DNA from: Bacillota bacterium
Lineage (GTDB): Bacteria > Bacillota > Dethiobacteria > DTU022
NCBI GenBank assembly: GCA_016874655.1
Contig: VGTO01000006.1
Location: forward strand, 1 to 36,838
DNA length: 36,838 nucleotides
Direction of reading: 5' to 3'
Position 1 is the stretch's first letter; every line of letters begins with the position of its first letter. Below, one piece after another: positions 1 through 7,611 of this stretch. The notes beneath the pieces were generated by a model that searched no databases, was not told the origin of the DNA, and saw only the letters and a program-made list of their open reading frames with translations. The position numbers were made by a program, and so were the translations under genes.

Positions 1-128
1 AGGGTGTGGGTAAGGATGTGACGATGATTGTCGGTAACGGATACACTAAAGACCATGCCGCAATCTCGCTAAATATCATGCGTGAGAGCCCGGTGTTGCG
101 CAAAATCTTTGAAGAACTTTACACTTAG
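1..128 (+). CDS. kdd: L-erythro-3,5-diaminohexanoate dehydrogenase, C-terminal end only (partial)
   Basis: The window opens inside a gene; the frame beginning at base 3 is open to a TAG at 126-128 and gives about 41 residues, including GNGYTKDHAA and a final RKIFEELYT. I infer Kdd, the NAD(P)-dependent oxidative deaminase of 3,5-diaminohexanoate in lysine fermentation. The basis is the GNGYT...HA tail as I remember it in that family, and above all the position directly before kal and kce, its usual cluster partners. The catalytic and nucleotide-binding regions lie outside the window, so the call rests mostly on context. The stop is 69 bases before the preferred kal start, which fits one transcript. 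Confidence 0.6.
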   Translation, partial: GVGKDVTMIVGNGYTKDHAAISLNIMRESPVLRKIFEELYT

Positions 129-197
129 AAAATTTGAGAATGCTTGGCCTGGCAAAGATAAGGAATGCCAGCCGCCGGCAGAAAAGGGGTCTGCAAA

Positions 198-605
198 GTG
201 GCTTATGCTGAAAAAGTTAAACTCCGGATCCGAATCAGTGAGCAGGAGGTTCATTATGCCGGTGGCTTGGTTGATGGCGCCTTTGTCCTGAAACTTTACG
301 GCGATGTGGCAACGGAGTTGTTGATTCGCAATGACGGCGACGAAGGGCTTTTTGTCGCTTACGACTCTGTTGAATTTAAAGCTCCGGTCCACGCCGGAGA
401 CTACCTTGAGGTAAGTGGTTGGATCGACAAGGCCGGTAATACCTCGCGCCATATGCAGTTTGAAGCTTATAAAGTAATCACCAGCGCCGGGATCGAAGGC
501 TGCCCTTCAGCCTGTACTGTTTTAAGCGAGCCACTCCTGGTCAACAGAGCCAGCGGCACCTGTGTTGTGCCCAAGGAGCTGCAGCGCGGCCTACAGGGCA
601 GCTAA
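198..605 (+). CDS. kal: 3-aminobutyryl-CoA ammonia-lyase
   Basis: Kal removes ammonia from L-3-aminobutyryl-CoA to give crotonyl-CoA in the lysine fermentation pathway. It is a small hot-dog-fold protein. The product shows the run [18 protein letters not shown], then [17 protein letters not shown] typical of hot-dog thioesterase/dehydratase-like proteins, and a final [11 protein letters not shown] prefer the GTG at 198 (135 residues): it has AAAAGGGG 8 bases upstream and starts [10 protein letters not shown]. The in-frame ATG at 165 has no usable ribosome site. The gene sits 26 bases before kce and shares its strand, so the two are almost certainly co-transcribed. Confidence 0.88.
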   Translation: MAYAEKVKLRIRISEQEVHYAGGLVDGAFVLKLYGDVATELLIRNDGDEGLFVAYDSVEFKAPVHAGDYLEVSGWIDKAGNTSRHMQFEAYKVITSAGIEGCPSACTVLSEPLLVNRASGTCVVPKELQRGLQGS

Positions 606-631
606 CAGGATTCGACAAGGAGAGAAAAATA

Positions 632-1444
632 ATGGATAAACTGATAATCACAGTGGCGATGATTGGGGCTGAGGTGACGCGTGAACACAATCCCAACCTG
701 CCGGTAACCCCGGGCGAGATTGCCGATGCGGCTTACGTCTGCTACAAAGCAGGAGCCTCTATGGTTCACCTTCATGTTCGTGAAGATGATCAGACCCCGA
801 CCCAGTCCGGCGATCGGTTCAGGGAAACAATCGAAAAGATTAAGGCCAAATGTAATATCATTATTCAGGTTTCAACCGGAGGGGCGGTGGGGATGACCGC
901 GGAAGAAAGGCTGCAGCCGGTTTATCTGAAGCCTGAAATGGCAACCCTTTCTACCGGTTCGGTTAACTTTGGCGACGATGTTTTCTTAAACCCGCCGTCT
1001 TACCTGGAAGAATTCGCCAGGGTAATGAAAGAAAACGGGGTCAGGCCTGAAATTGAAGTTTTTGATGTGGGCATGATTAACAATGCCCTGCAACTGGTTA
1101 AAAATGGCCTCTTGGAGGAGCCTCTGCATTATGACTTTGTGATGGGTGTGCCTGGCGGAATTCCGGGCACGTTGAAAAATTTGCTGCATTTAGCGGAAAG
1201 TATTCCGGCCGGTAGTACCTGGACAGTGGCCGGCATGGGTCGTTTCGAGCTTCCGCTCGGCACAGCCGCGATCATCATGGGCGGTCATGTGCGGGTCGGT
1301 TTTGAGGATAATATCTATTATGATAAAGGGGTCCTGGCCCAGAGCAATGCCCAGTTGGTAGAGAGGATTGTGCGGGTTGCCGAAATTCATAGCCGGCCGG
1401 TTGCTAACCCCGATGAAGCCCGTAAAATATTACGTTTGACCTAA
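632..1444 (+). CDS. kce: 3-keto-5-aminohexanoate cleavage enzyme (BKACE family)
   Basis: Kce condenses 3-keto-5-aminohexanoate with acetyl-CoA to give 3-aminobutyryl-CoA and acetoacetate, the step feeding Kal. It is a zinc-dependent TIM-barrel enzyme of the BKACE (DUF849) family. The 270-residue product has normal length. The family landmarks are present: E14 in GAEVTRE, zinc ligands H46 and H48 in HLHVRE, and near the C-terminus R221 and E225-D226 in VRVGFEDN. AAGGAG lies a good distance from the ATG. BKACE members use varied beta-keto acids, but the kal neighbour makes the lysine pathway substrate by far the most likely. No terminator is obvious in the 30 bases before the convergent gene. 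Confidence 0.92.
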   Translation: MDKLIITVAMIGAEVTREHNPNLPVTPGEIADAAYVCYKAGASMVHLHVREDDQTPTQSGDRFRETIEKIKAKCNIIIQVSTGGAVGMTAEERLQPVYLKPEMATLSTGSVNFGDDVFLNPPSYLEEFARVMKENGVRPEIEVFDVGMINNALQLVKNGLLEEPLHYDFVMGVPGGIPGTLKNLLHLAESIPAGSTWTVAGMGRFELPLGTAAIIMGGHVRVGFEDNIYYDKGVLAQSNAQLVERIVRVAEIHSRPVANPDEARKILRLT

Positions 1445-1474
1445 AAGTTTTTGCTAGAGGATAGCATCTGCAGT

Positions 1475-2407
1475 TTACTGGTAAAAGCGATACCCCTGGT
1501 GGGTGCCGCGTCTTTTTAACTCTCCGGTGACCGCGGCAGCGATCTGCCCGGGGCTTTCAGGCCACTGCGGGGCGATGAGCAGATCAGCGCTGGTGACCTG
1601 GCTGGCCAGACGGTGAACAACCGTGGAGGGATTTAGCAGTTCCAGGCAGTCGCACAGGTGTGGCAGATAGTCTGCCAGGCAGTCAAAAATCAATACATCC
1701 CCTGTTTTATATTCTCCAGCCAGCGGTGTGCCGTGGATGATCTGCAGGTGATGAAATTTGATTCCTTCAATCCCGTTTCTGTTAATCAAATCTATAGTTT
1801 CTGCATACATATCCGGTGTTTCACCGGGTAACCCCAGGATAATATGAGCACAGACCCGGATGCCCCTTTCACGGGTCAGCATAACAGCTTTTACAAAATC
1901 AGCAGCACTATGGCCGCGGTTGATTCTTTTTAAGGTTTTGTCAGCAGCAGACTGCAGGCCGAATTCCACCCAGAGATGGCAGCGGGCGACATAACTCTCA
2001 AGCAGATCAAGGATTTTGGGTGACAGGCAATCTGGCCTTGTGGCAATGCTGAGGCCGATCACTTCAGGAGCAGCCAGGGCCTGATCGTAAAGTTCGTTTA
2101 ATTTATTTAGTGGAGCATAGGTGTTGGTGTATGACTGGAAATAAGCCAGGTAGAGAGCGGGTTTCTTTTTTTTGCCCTTCTGTAGCTGTTCGCTTAAGGT
2201 TGGTGGCTGATCTTCCCTGCTGTGTGGAGAAAATGAAGGGTTATAACAGTAGCTACACCCTCCTGTGCCTATGGTGCCATCACGGTTGGGGCAGGAAAAC
2301 CCGGCGTCAAGTGGGATCTTGTAGACTGGTTGACCGAACTGCTCCTTAAAATAGGTACCTAACCGGTAGTACCATCCCGGTTCTCCCCGTTTAAGAGCGC
2401 TGCTCAT
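1475..2407 (-). CDS. TIGR01212-type radical SAM protein (YhcC-like)
   Basis: This is a radical SAM protein of the YhcC family, whose reaction is not established as far as I know. The preferred 310-residue product has the cluster motif C39-x11-C51-x2-C54 (CPNRDGTIGTGGCSYC), the family's expanded form of CxxxCxxC. ATRPDCLS and ILGLPGET follow in the barrel. An in-frame ATG at 2464 exists, but it would overlap mnmG by 74 bases. The ATG at 2407 is preferred because AGGGGGCGG lies just upstream. It still overlaps the mnmG stop by 17 bases, so translation is probably coupled. It is the last gene of the nadE-mnmG unit; a role in RNA modification is only a guess from mnmG. Confidence 0.85.
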   Translation of the reverse strand: MSSALKRGEPGWYYRLGTYFKEQFGQPVYKIPLDAGFSCPNRDGTIGTGGCSYCYNPSFSPHSREDQPPTLSEQLQKGKKKKPALYLAYFQSYTNTYAPLNKLNELYDQALAAPEVIGLSIATRPDCLSPKILDLLESYVARCHLWVEFGLQSAADKTLKRINRGHSAADFVKAVMLTRERGIRVCAHIILGLPGETPDMYAETIDLINRNGIEGIKFHHLQIIHGTPLAGEYKTGDVLIFDCLADYLPHLCDCLELLNPSTVVHRLASQVTSADLLIAPQWPESPGQIAAAVTGELKRRGTHQGYRFYQ

Positions 2408-4337
2408 CATCCGCCCCCTCATCTTTCCGTTCCGATCCTGCGCCCAGTGCTTCCGGGCGCTCAAGGTAGAGGATTAAGACTGTGATATCTGCCGGGGTTA
2501 CCCCTTCCATGCGTGAGGCCTGGCCCAGGGTTGCCGGTCGGATCTGCTCCAACTTTTGGCGTGCTTCGCGCGACAGATTACTTGCTTTTTGGTAATCAAA
2601 ATCTGCGGGGATCAATTTCTCGTGTAAGCGGGCTGTTTTTTCCACTAGCTGCTCCTGCTTGGCGATGTAGCCCGCATATTTAATCTGGTTCTCCAGTTCT
2701 TCTAAAGTTCCGCGGGGCAGTGAAGGCAGGACGCTGCCTTCCCACTCGCGGTAAGCCCGGTAATTAACCTCCGGCCTGCGCAGCAGTTCAAGAGCGCTGG
2801 TTGGTTGCTGCAGTGCTGCCGAGGAGCGGGCAGCCAAAAACTGCTCAACCGCGCTGCCCGGGTTGTGCCTGGTCTCCGCCAGTCGTTTAAGTTCATTTTC
2901 AATGTAAGCCTTCTTCTTCCTGTAGACCGCGTAGTGTTCATCGTCAATAAGACCAATTTGCCTGCCCTTTTCTGTCAGGCGCAGATCGGCATTATCCTGG
3001 CGCAGCAGCAGACGGTATTCGCCGCGGGAGGTGAAAATACGGTATGGCTCCTGTACGCCCCGGGTTACCAGGTCATCAATCATCACCCCGCTATAAGCTT
3101 CATTGCGTTTGAGAACCAGCGGTTCATTTTTGTTAATTTGTGCGGCCGCATTTATCCCGGCAACCAGTCCCTGAACGGCCGCTTCTTCGTAGCCTGTGGT
3201 TCCGTTGATCTGCCCGGCAAAGAACAAGCCCTTTATTATTTTCGTCTCCAGGGTGATTTTCAGCTGCACCGGCGGGGCGTAATCGTACTCAATAGCGTAG
3301 GCGGGGCGCATAATCTCAACTTTTTCCAGGCCCTTGATCGTGCGCAGGAAAGCCTCCTGAACTGCCGGTGGCAAGCCGGTGGAGATACCCTGCAGGTAAA
3401 GTTCGTCACTGTCGGCGCTTTCCGGTTCGATAAAGATCGGGTGCCTGTCGCGGCCGGCAAAGCGCACGATTTTATCTTCGATTGAGGGGCAGTAGCGGGG
3501 GCCGCGCCCCTTGATTAGTCCGCTGTAGATTGGGGCGACAGCAAAGTTGTCGCGAATCACGGCGTGTGTTTCGCTATTGGTGTAAGTCATCCAGCAGGGA
3601 ATCTGTACCCGCGGCGAATCGCTTCCGGTTATTGAGAAACCGGGAGCCTCTGGTTCTCCGGGAACTTCGGTTAACCCCGAGAAATCGATGCTGCGGCGGT
3701 ATACCCGTGGGGGAGTGCCTGTTTTAAAGCGATCAAACTTGAGTCCCAATTTTTGCATACTTTTAACCAGGTTAAAAGAAGGGGTCAGACTTCCCGGAGC
3801 GGCAGTGAAATGAAGATCGCCTAAAAAGATTTCCGAGCCTAAATAGACTCCACTGCAGAGGATTGCCGTACGGCATTCGTAAACAGCACCGCTGCGGCCA
3901 ACTACACCAGCTACCACTTCGCTTTCTGTATAGATCTCTTCGGCCATATCCTCGCGGATGGTTAAAAGAGGTTCCTTTTCGAGGCTAAGACGCATGGAGC
4001 GCTGGTAGCCCCACTTATCGATCTGGGCCCGTAGGGCCTGGACAGCAGGCCCTTTGCCCGTATTCAGCAGGCGTACCTGTAGCAGGTTCTGATCGGCGAC
4101 TTTAGCCATTTCTCCACCCAGGGCGTCAATTTCCCTTACTAGGTGACCCTTCCCCGGTCCGCCCAGAGACGGGTTGCAAGCCATATAAGCGATCATGTCC
4201 AGGTTCAGGGTCAGCAGCAGTGTGCTGCAGCCGAGGCGGGCTGACGCCAGGGCTGCTTCGCAGCCGGCATGCCCGGCGCCGATCACTACCACATCGTAGC
4301 GGCCGACAATCTGCTTTTTCAAATTTTCTCGATCCAT
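2391..4337 (-). CDS. mnmG: tRNA uridine-5-carboxymethylaminomethyl modification enzyme MnmG (GidA)
   Basis: MnmG, with MnmE, installs the (carboxymethyl)aminomethyl group on the wobble uridine of certain tRNAs, using FAD, NADH and a folate donor. The 648-residue product begins MDRENLKK and carries the FAD dinucleotide motif GAGHAGCEAA at about residue 20. Other family blocks are CNPSLGGPGKGHLV, FKTGTPPRV and GLFFAGQINGTTGYEEAA. The open frame extends upstream into nadE, but homology starts at the ATG at 4337, behind GAAGG. The gene follows nadE by only 16 bases and overlaps the next gene. No mnmE or rsmG is nearby, unlike many Bacillota where mnmG sits near the origin. Confidence 0.97.
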   Translation of the reverse strand: MDRENLKKQIVGRYDVVVIGAGHAGCEAALASARLGCSTLLLTLNLDMIAYMACNPSLGGPGKGHLVREIDALGGEMAKVADQNLLQVRLLNTGKGPAVQALRAQIDKWGYQRSMRLSLEKEPLLTIREDMAEEIYTESEVVAGVVGRSGAVYECRTAILCSGVYLGSEIFLGDLHFTAAPGSLTPSFNLVKSMQKLGLKFDRFKTGTPPRVYRRSIDFSGLTEVPGEPEAPGFSITGSDSPRVQIPCWMTYTNSETHAVIRDNFAVAPIYSGLIKGRGPRYCPSIEDKIVRFAGRDRHPIFIEPESADSDELYLQGISTGLPPAVQEAFLRTIKGLEKVEIMRPAYAIEYDYAPPVQLKITLETKIIKGLFFAGQINGTTGYEEAAVQGLVAGINAAAQINKNEPLVLKRNEAYSGVMIDDLVTRGVQEPYRIFTSRGEYRLLLRQDNADLRLTEKGRQIGLIDDEHYAVYRKKKAYIENELKRLAETRHNPGSAVEQFLAARSSAALQQPTSALELLRRPEVNYRAYREWEGSVLPSLPRGTLEELENQIKYAGYIAKQEQLVEKTARLHEKLIPADFDYQKASNLSREARQKLEQIRPATLGQASRMEGVTPADITVLILYLERPEALGAGSERKDEGADDEQRS

Positions 4338-4353
4338 CACATTTATACCTTCG

Positions 4354-5997
4354 TTAGTATTCGTAACTGCGGGCAATTGGCATGCGCCGTCCGGAGCCGA
4401 AAGCGCGCGTGGTAATGCGCAGCCCCGGCGCCGCCTGGCGCCTTTTAAATTCCGCTTTGTCAACCATCCGTGCTATTTTTTTCACTACCTCTTTCTCGTA
4501 ACCCCTGTTGCAGATCTCGCTGATCGAGAGGTTTTCCTCGATATATAGCTGAAGAATCGGATCAAGTAGCGGGTAGGGTGGCAGAGAATCCACATCTTTC
4601 TGGTCGGGACGCAGCTCGGCCGATGGTGCTTTGTCAATCGTGTTCCGCGGGATGACCTCTTTTCCTTTAACCCGGTTAATGTGATTGGATAGCTCGTAAA
4701 CCATCATTTTCGGTAGATCGGCGATCACCGCCAGGCCGCCGGCCATATCGCCGTAGAGCGTGCAGTAGCCAACCGCCAGTTCCGATTTGTTGCCCGTGGC
4801 CAGGGCCAGGTAACCTTCCCGGTTGGAGATATGCATCACCAGGTTGCCGCGGATCCTGGCCTGCAAATTTTCTTCAGCCAGATCCAGCCGGGGCTGACCG
4901 TCTTCGTTCAGCAGCTGCAAAAATGCAGTAAAAGGTTCATTTATCTTAATGAGCCGCTTTTCCATCCCCAGGTTGTCGGCCAGCTCTAAAGCATCTTTAA
5001 TACTGTGATCGGAGGAGTATGGTGATGGCATGATTAAACCCAGCACATTTTCGGCCCCCAGGGCTTCAACTGCGAGGGTGGCAACCAGCGCTGAGTCAAT
5101 CCCGCCGCTTAAGCCGAGGACAACTTTACTGAAGCCGGTCTTGGTAATGTAATCGCGCAAACCAAGAGTCAGGGCCCGAAGGACCGTAGCGCTATCTTCT
5201 GTAGCAGGGGGGGTGATTAAACCTGCGCTTTTATAGAGTTCTTCGCTTTCGATATAAAAAAGATCTTCGCCGAAAGACCTTGCTCGGTAGAGCAACTCGC
5301 CCTGGTTATTATAAACCAGGCTGGAGCCGTCAAAGATCAGCTCGTCGTTTCCGCCAACCTGGTTGACGTAGATGACCCCAGTGTTGTATTTGCGCGCCAG
5401 GAAAGTCAGCAGTTCCTCGCGAAGTTTCTGCTTGCCCAGGTGATAAGGCGAGGCGGAAATATTAATCAACAGTTGGGCTCCGCCTGCGAAAAGATCTTTT
5501 AGCGGGTCAATATGGTAGAGTTGCTTTTCGTTATAATCGCTGTCGTTCCAGATATCTTCGCAAACAGTGATTGCAGTCGGCAGGTCGCCGATCATTTCGA
5601 CAGCTCGAACCGGGGCAGGTCTGAAATAGCGCTCTTCGTCAAAAACATCGTAATTTGGCAGTAAAGATTTCCGGTGTAAAGATTTAATCTTACCATCTTT
5701 CAGGTAAAGGGCAGCGTTATAAAGAACTCCTAGCTCACGGTGAGAAGTGCCGATGATCACGGCCGGGCCGCCCAGGGTAAGCGGTAAAATTTGAGTTTCG
5801 AGCAGCTCCCTCTCCCGTTCTACAAAACTGTTGTAGAGCAGCAGATCTTTAGGGGGGTAACCGCTTAAAGTAAGTTCGCTAAAGATCACTAAGGCAGAAC
5901 CGTGATCGGCGGCCCGTAAAATATGATCTTTAATTTTTGCCGTGTTGTTGCTCAGGGCTCCTACTGTCTGGTTGAGCTGGGCCATGGCAATCCGCAT
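4354..5997 (-). CDS. nadE: Glutamine-dependent NAD+ synthetase
   Basis: NadE amidates nicotinic acid adenine dinucleotide to NAD+ with ATP, here using ammonia from glutamine. The N-terminal half is a nitrilase-type glutaminase with the triad E41 (FSELTLSGYPP), K110 (LHRKSLLPNYDVF) and C146 (TVCEDIW). The C-terminal synthetase has the ATP loop SGGIDSA at about residues 297-303 and ATGNKSE further on. The length of 547 residues is normal for this two-domain type. The start ATG has AAGGGGTG just upstream. It is the first gene of a minus-strand unit with mnmG and the radical SAM gene, and a strong hairpin lies in its leader. Confidence 0.97.
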   Translation of the reverse strand: MRIAMAQLNQTVGALSNNTAKIKDHILRAADHGSALVIFSELTLSGYPPKDLLLYNSFVERERELLETQILPLTLGGPAVIIGTSHRELGVLYNAALYLKDGKIKSLHRKSLLPNYDVFDEERYFRPAPVRAVEMIGDLPTAITVCEDIWNDSDYNEKQLYHIDPLKDLFAGGAQLLINISASPYHLGKQKLREELLTFLARKYNTGVIYVNQVGGNDELIFDGSSLVYNNQGELLYRARSFGEDLFYIESEELYKSAGLITPPATEDSATVLRALTLGLRDYITKTGFSKVVLGLSGGIDSALVATLAVEALGAENVLGLIMPSPYSSDHSIKDALELADNLGMEKRLIKINEPFTAFLQLLNEDGQPRLDLAEENLQARIRGNLVMHISNREGYLALATGNKSELAVGYCTLYGDMAGGLAVIADLPKMMVYELSNHINRVKGKEVIPRNTIDKAPSAELRPDQKDVDSLPPYPLLDPILQLYIEENLSISEICNRGYEKEVVKKIARMVDKAEFKRRQAAPGLRITTRAFGSGRRMPIARSYEY

Positions 5998-6022
5998 TTC
6001 AGCACCCCTTAATAATTAAAAT

Positions 6023-6052
6023 GCTCACGGGAAAGCGACTTTCCCAGTGAGC
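6023..6052 (-). terminator. Strong hairpin in the nadE leader, possible attenuator or terminator
   Basis: GCTCAC/GTGAGC and GGGAAAG/CTTTCCC form a 13-bp stem with one bulged base and a 3-base loop. Read on the minus strand it is followed by ATTTTAATTATT and then the nadE ribosome site, so it lies wholly in the presumed nadE leader. It could end a short transcript or act as an attenuator. The rest of the gap to 6235 holds no gene I can support. Confidence 0.45.
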
Positions 6053-6235
6053 GTTTCTCCCGTTATTTTAAAGCTTTCTTCTGGCTGAATTATAATCAAG
6101 GGTTGCCGCAAAGTCAATAGTAATGGCTAATCTGCGATCCGGGCTTAGCCTGCCGATTCTTGCTAATGCCGTCAGAGGCCTTTATAATAAAAGGCAGAAG
6201 GATTATTAATAATACTCATAAGCGGAGGTGCGAAC

Positions 6236-6445
6236 ATGCTTGAGGTTTATGTTAAAGACGGCTGTCCATACTGCGAAAAACAGCTGGAAATCTTTAAAAA
6301 GAAGGGCCTTGAATATAAACTGCACAATGTCAGTGTTGACAAAGAGGCTCTGATTAGAGCCCGCGAGGAGTTTAAAGCTGACCGAGTACCGGTAGTCGTG
6401 GAAGATGGTGTTGTTAAGAATATCGGTTTTGGCGGCGGCGGCTGA
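6236..6445 (+). CDS. Small glutaredoxin-like protein, possible selenoprotein (Uxx-star type)
   Basis: This 69-residue protein has a thioredoxin/glutaredoxin fold, with C10-P-Y-C13 as redox motif and the cis-proline context RVPVVV (P52). It ends in a glycine-rich tail, NIGFGGGG. AGCGGAGGTG lies before the ATG. It is shorter than classical glutaredoxins. The TGA at 6443 may not be the true end: two codons (Lys, Ile) follow and then a second TGA, with a SECIS-like hairpin behind. I recall a family named Uxx-star glutaredoxin-like (seleno)proteins, and a Sec-Lys-Ile-stop end would fit that name. If the TGA is recoded the product is 72 residues. The redox partner is unknown. The glutaredoxin fold is secure; selenocysteine is an inference. 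Confidence 0.88.
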   Translation: MLEVYVKDGCPYCEKQLEIFKKKGLEYKLHNVSVDKEALIRAREEFKADRVPVVVEDGVVKNIGFGGGG

Positions 6446-6454
6446 AAAATCTGA
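6443..6454 (+). other. Candidate selenocysteine codon with two-codon extension
   Basis: TGA (6443-6445), AAA, ATC, TGA (6452-6454) follow a GGGG tail in frame. Recoding would give a C-terminal Sec-Lys-Ile next to a flexible glycine arm, similar in layout to the C-terminal redox tails of selenium-containing thioredoxin reductases. A plain tandem stop is the alternative. Confidence 0.5.
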
Positions 6455-6458
6455 TCAC

Positions 6459-6475
6459 GGTTGCCGTTGGCAACT
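6459..6475 (+). promoter_or_regulatory. SECIS-like hairpin after the TGA
   Basis: GTTGCC (6460-6465) pairs perfectly with GGCAAC (6469-6474) around a GTT loop; G6459 and T6475 can add a wobble pair. The loop begins 20 bases after the TGA at 6443 and its first base is G. This fits the bacterial SECIS rules as I remember them: a short upper stem, a small loop with an early G, and 16-37 bases from UGA to loop. Only three T follow it, so it is a poor terminator, though it does lie between two convergent genes. Confidence 0.5.
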
Positions 6476-7393
6476 TTAACGCGGGTCGAGGTGAACCACT
6501 GCATCACAGTGAAAATAACTGCTGATCCGGTATTCAACCTGGTGAGCGATGATATGAGCTTCTTCAAGACTGAGACGGCCGTTGACACCGATATGGACGG
6601 TTACCACTTTCCAGGAACCGTAATCGTGGATTTCCAGATCGTGGGTGTCGATCACCCCTTCAATGGCCATAGCACATTCGGTTACTTCCTGATAGAGCTC
6701 GTCTTCCGGGGCTTTACCCAATAGGCTGCTGCAAGACTGGATGGCTATTTTGCCTCCGGCATAGATGATGAACAGCGCAACGCCAAAACCAAGATAAGCG
6801 TCAAGACTTCTGTAGCCCCAGAAACCGCCTAACAGAGCAACCAAGACTAAAACGGATGATAGAGAGTCACTGCGATGGTGCCAGGCATCTCCCGCCAGGG
6901 CATCGGATTTGATCATTTTGCCCAGCTGGTCTGAAAAGTAAAACATAAATTCTTTTGCCAGTATTGAAGCGGTGACTACAATAATTGCTGCAATGCTTGG
7001 TTGGGCAAAAACACCTTCAGTTAGTCTGTTGTAAGAGCTGTAAATGAAGGCGATCCCGGCGCCAATAAGCATCAGGGCAATCAGCAAAGCGGCCAGATAT
7101 TCAATGCGTCCGTGGCCGTAGGGATGCTCGTGGTCGGGCTTGCGTTTTGCGAGTGCAAAACCGGCCAGCACCACCAGTGATGAAAGAATATCTGATGCAC
7201 TATGCACCGCATCAGCGACTAAAGCGATGCTGTTTGTAAGTAGTCCGAAGAAGGCCTTCAGCAGAGCTATAATTAGATTGCCCACAATACTGAGCCAGCT
7301 TTCGATCAAGCCAACCCGGTAACGCTCTTCGGGTTTGCGCAAATCCTTACCCGCAGTTAGTTTTGTTGCCAGTTTGTCAGCCAGTAATCTCAC
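6476..7393 (-). CDS. Cation diffusion facilitator family transporter
   Basis: A CDF protein exports divalent metal (zinc, iron, manganese or cobalt) from the cytoplasm by proton exchange. The 305-residue product has about six membrane segments. The metal-site motifs are ADAVHSASD (D61, H64, D68) and DAWHHRSDS in the fifth segment, with HEHPYGHGR between helices. The C-terminal cytoplasmic domain ends VHIGVNG...VVHLDPR, the usual metallochaperone-like fold. Translation starts at GTG behind GGGCGGG. The HxxxD forms of both sites suggest a Zn/Fe-type member, but the metal cannot be fixed from sequence. The gene faces the glutaredoxin-like gene, stop to stop. Confidence 0.93.
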   Translation of the reverse strand: MRLLADKLATKLTAGKDLRKPEERYRVGLIESWLSIVGNLIIALLKAFFGLLTNSIALVADAVHSASDILSSLVVLAGFALAKRKPDHEHPYGHGRIEYLAALLIALMLIGAGIAFIYSSYNRLTEGVFAQPSIAAIIVVTASILAKEFMFYFSDQLGKMIKSDALAGDAWHHRSDSLSSVLVLVALLGGFWGYRSLDAYLGFGVALFIIYAGGKIAIQSCSSLLGKAPEDELYQEVTECAMAIEGVIDTHDLEIHDYGSWKVVTVHIGVNGRLSLEEAHIIAHQVEYRISSYFHCDAVVHLDPR

Positions 7394-7422
7394 TGCTACC
7401 CGCCCTTTGACGATTTTACTCG

Positions 7423-7428
7423 ATTATA
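7423..7428 (-). promoter_or_regulatory. Candidate -10 element for the CDF gene
   Basis: TATAAT on the minus strand lies 30 bases before the GTG start of the CDF gene. No convincing -35 is present 16-18 bases upstream, so this is a single-element call. Confidence 0.4.
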
Positions 7429-7611
7429 ACATAGGGAAAAGGGGATTTTTTGCTGATATCGTAAACCATGCCTGAAAAAAACAGCAAAAACTGCAGCATT
7501 GGCTCCCTTCTTCATTGTGGGAAGGGATTAGCAGCCTGGTTGTAGAAAAGAGCCAGAGTTAGGAACTGATTACAGCAAAGCTGATCTGGAACAAAGGAGT
7601 TGTGATCATCA

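Noticed and set aside
69-452. Long minus-strand frame opposite kdd and kal.
   Set aside because: It has no family features and lies antisense to kal, which is well supported.
2805-3485. 226-codon plus-strand frame inside mnmG.
   Set aside because: It mirrors the conserved MnmG codons and has no recognisable motif or ribosome site.
6459-6475. Reading the hairpin only as a shared terminator of two convergent genes.
   Set aside because: It has just TTT after the stem on the plus strand and its T-run on the minus strand is 12-13 bases away, so it is a poor terminator; still not excluded.
7394-7611. Possible riboswitch before galU, because of several small hairpins.
   Set aside because: No conserved core of any class I know is present; the hairpins are short and could be chance.
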